From positions 1 through 61,320 of the forward strand of contig CAMPVQ010000004.1 in the NCBI GenBank assembly GCA_946997535.1: DNA of 61,320 nt, given 5' to 3'. Position 1 is the first letter of the stretch. Each line of letters begins with the position of its first letter. The notes under the pieces are model-generated. The model was not told the origin of the DNA. It saw only the letters and a program-made list of their open reading frames with translations, and did no database searches. Origin of the DNA: an uncultured Candidatus Saccharibacteria bacterium (lineage in GTDB: Bacteria; Patescibacteriota; Saccharimonadia; Saccharimonadales; Saccharimonadaceae). Below, in pieces: positions 60,824-61,320 of this stretch. A program made the translations under genes and the position numbers.

Positions 60824-61320
60824 GTGGCTAAAAGACCAGATAAAGAAAGACTAACCGACGAAATAGTGGACGACGACATGCCCGAGCCGGATGAGCTGGA
60901 TGAATCAGATATCGACGACGACACGGTAATTGAGCCGAGCGACATCGACGAAATAAGCGACGATTCGGTGCGTATTTATTTGCGCGAGATTGGGCGCATC
61001 CCGCTACTGAGCACGGAAGAAGAAAACGAGCTGGCACAAGAAATTATTAAAAACGCCGAGCCTTTGAAGGAAGCGGAGACGCGTGACGCCGAAATTACGC
61101 AGCTCCTTAAGAATGACGAGCTGTCGCAGAGCGAGCGCGCCAAGTTGTTTGCCGAGCAGAGTAAGTTGCACCTCAAGATTAAGCGGTTGAAGCGGCCAAA
61201 GGATAAGATGGCCGAAGCAAATATGCGTCTGGTGGTGTCAATCGCTAAGCGCTACTCGGGTCGTGGACTGGACTTCCTCGACTTGATTCAGGAGGGCAAC
61301 ACTGGTTTACTGCGCGCAGT
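60824..61320 (+). CDS. rpoD: RNA polymerase primary sigma factor (partial, 5' part)
   Basis: The GTG start at 60824 follows GAAGGGAG. An acidic N-terminal stretch (DDDMPEPDELDESD) is followed by region 1.2 (DSVRIYLREIGRIPLLS) and region 2 (AEANMRLVVSIAKRYSGRGL and DFLDLIQEGNTGLLRAV). The region 1.1 is much reduced. It recruits RNA polymerase to -35/-10 promoters. The gene is cut by the window end. Confidence 0.95.
   Translation, partial: MAKRPDKERLTDEIVDDDMPEPDELDESDIDDDTVIEPSDIDEISDDSVRIYLREIGRIPLLSTEEENELAQEIIKNAEPLKEAETRDAEITQLLKNDELSQSERAKLFAEQSKLHLKIKRLKRPKDKMAEANMRLVVSIAKRYSGRGLDFLDLIQEGNTGLLRA

Noticed and set aside
1..61320. CRISPR arrays, insertion sequences or integrated phage
   Set aside because: No regularly spaced direct repeats and no transposase, integrase or capsid-like proteins were seen. 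The phage-lysozyme-like domain is part of the T4SS operon.
1..61320. Alternative genetic code (UGA as glycine), known in some CPR phyla
   Set aside because: Reading frames end cleanly at TGA as well as TAA and TAG (for example at the 3' end of comF), and conserved proteins carry no in-frame TGA.

Overview
The window is a chromosomal segment whose gene content points to a Candidate Phyla Radiation bacterium, most likely a Saccharibacteria (TM7) relative. This is inferred from the minimal PrgI/VirB4/VirB6/pilin secretion locus, the small gene set, the standard genetic code and the protein styles. It spans the replication origin: the ancestral order jag-yidC-rnpA-rpmH / dnaA-oriC-dnaN-recF lies at 1.8-7.8 kb.

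Layout. 0-0.7 kb: 5' part of a secreted surface protein, frameshifted at a poly-G tract. 0.8-7.8 kb: glycosyltransferase and origin genes. 7.8-9.8 kb: MacB-like ABC transporter. 9.8-13.5 kb: type IV secretion (T4SS) genes for a PrgI/VirB3-like protein, a TraC-N-like protein and the VirB4 ATPase. 13.5-17.5 kb: lipid kinase, PGI/PMI isomerase, groESL under a CIRCE operator. 17.5-37.6 kb: a large T4SS island. A leftward block encodes four VirB6-like membrane proteins, a 1134-residue CHAP protein, a lysozyme+SGNH+C39-peptidase fusion and two small single-pass proteins. A divergent rightward block encodes seven small T4SS pilin-like proteins. 37.7-60.5 kb: housekeeping genes (dnaG, orn, argS, pyrG, hsp20, comF, dacA-like, HIT, rlmH, murE, tsaD, femAB-like, valS), with the only four tRNA genes of the window, all serine (GGA, CGA, GCU, UGA). 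58.4-60.5 kb: a complete paralogue of the first gene, with an 11-G tract in its signal-peptide region and a C-terminus resembling the variable C-type-lectin end of diversity-generating retroelement (DGR) targets. 60.8 kb to the end: 5' part of rpoD.

How it fits together. The T4SS genes plausibly build an envelope-spanning pilus or secretion machine. Muralytic enzymes would open the wall, and cysteine-rich ectodomains on VirB6-like and pilin-like proteins would project outward, as expected of an episymbiont that contacts a host. The two poly-G surface proteins add phase variation, and possibly DGR hypervariation, at the surface. Many promoters place a -10 box 6-8 nt before the start codon, implying widespread leaderless transcription.

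Limits: calls rest on reading motifs by eye. No database search, fold prediction or transcript data was available. Names for the T4SS proteins are by family resemblance and membrane topology.
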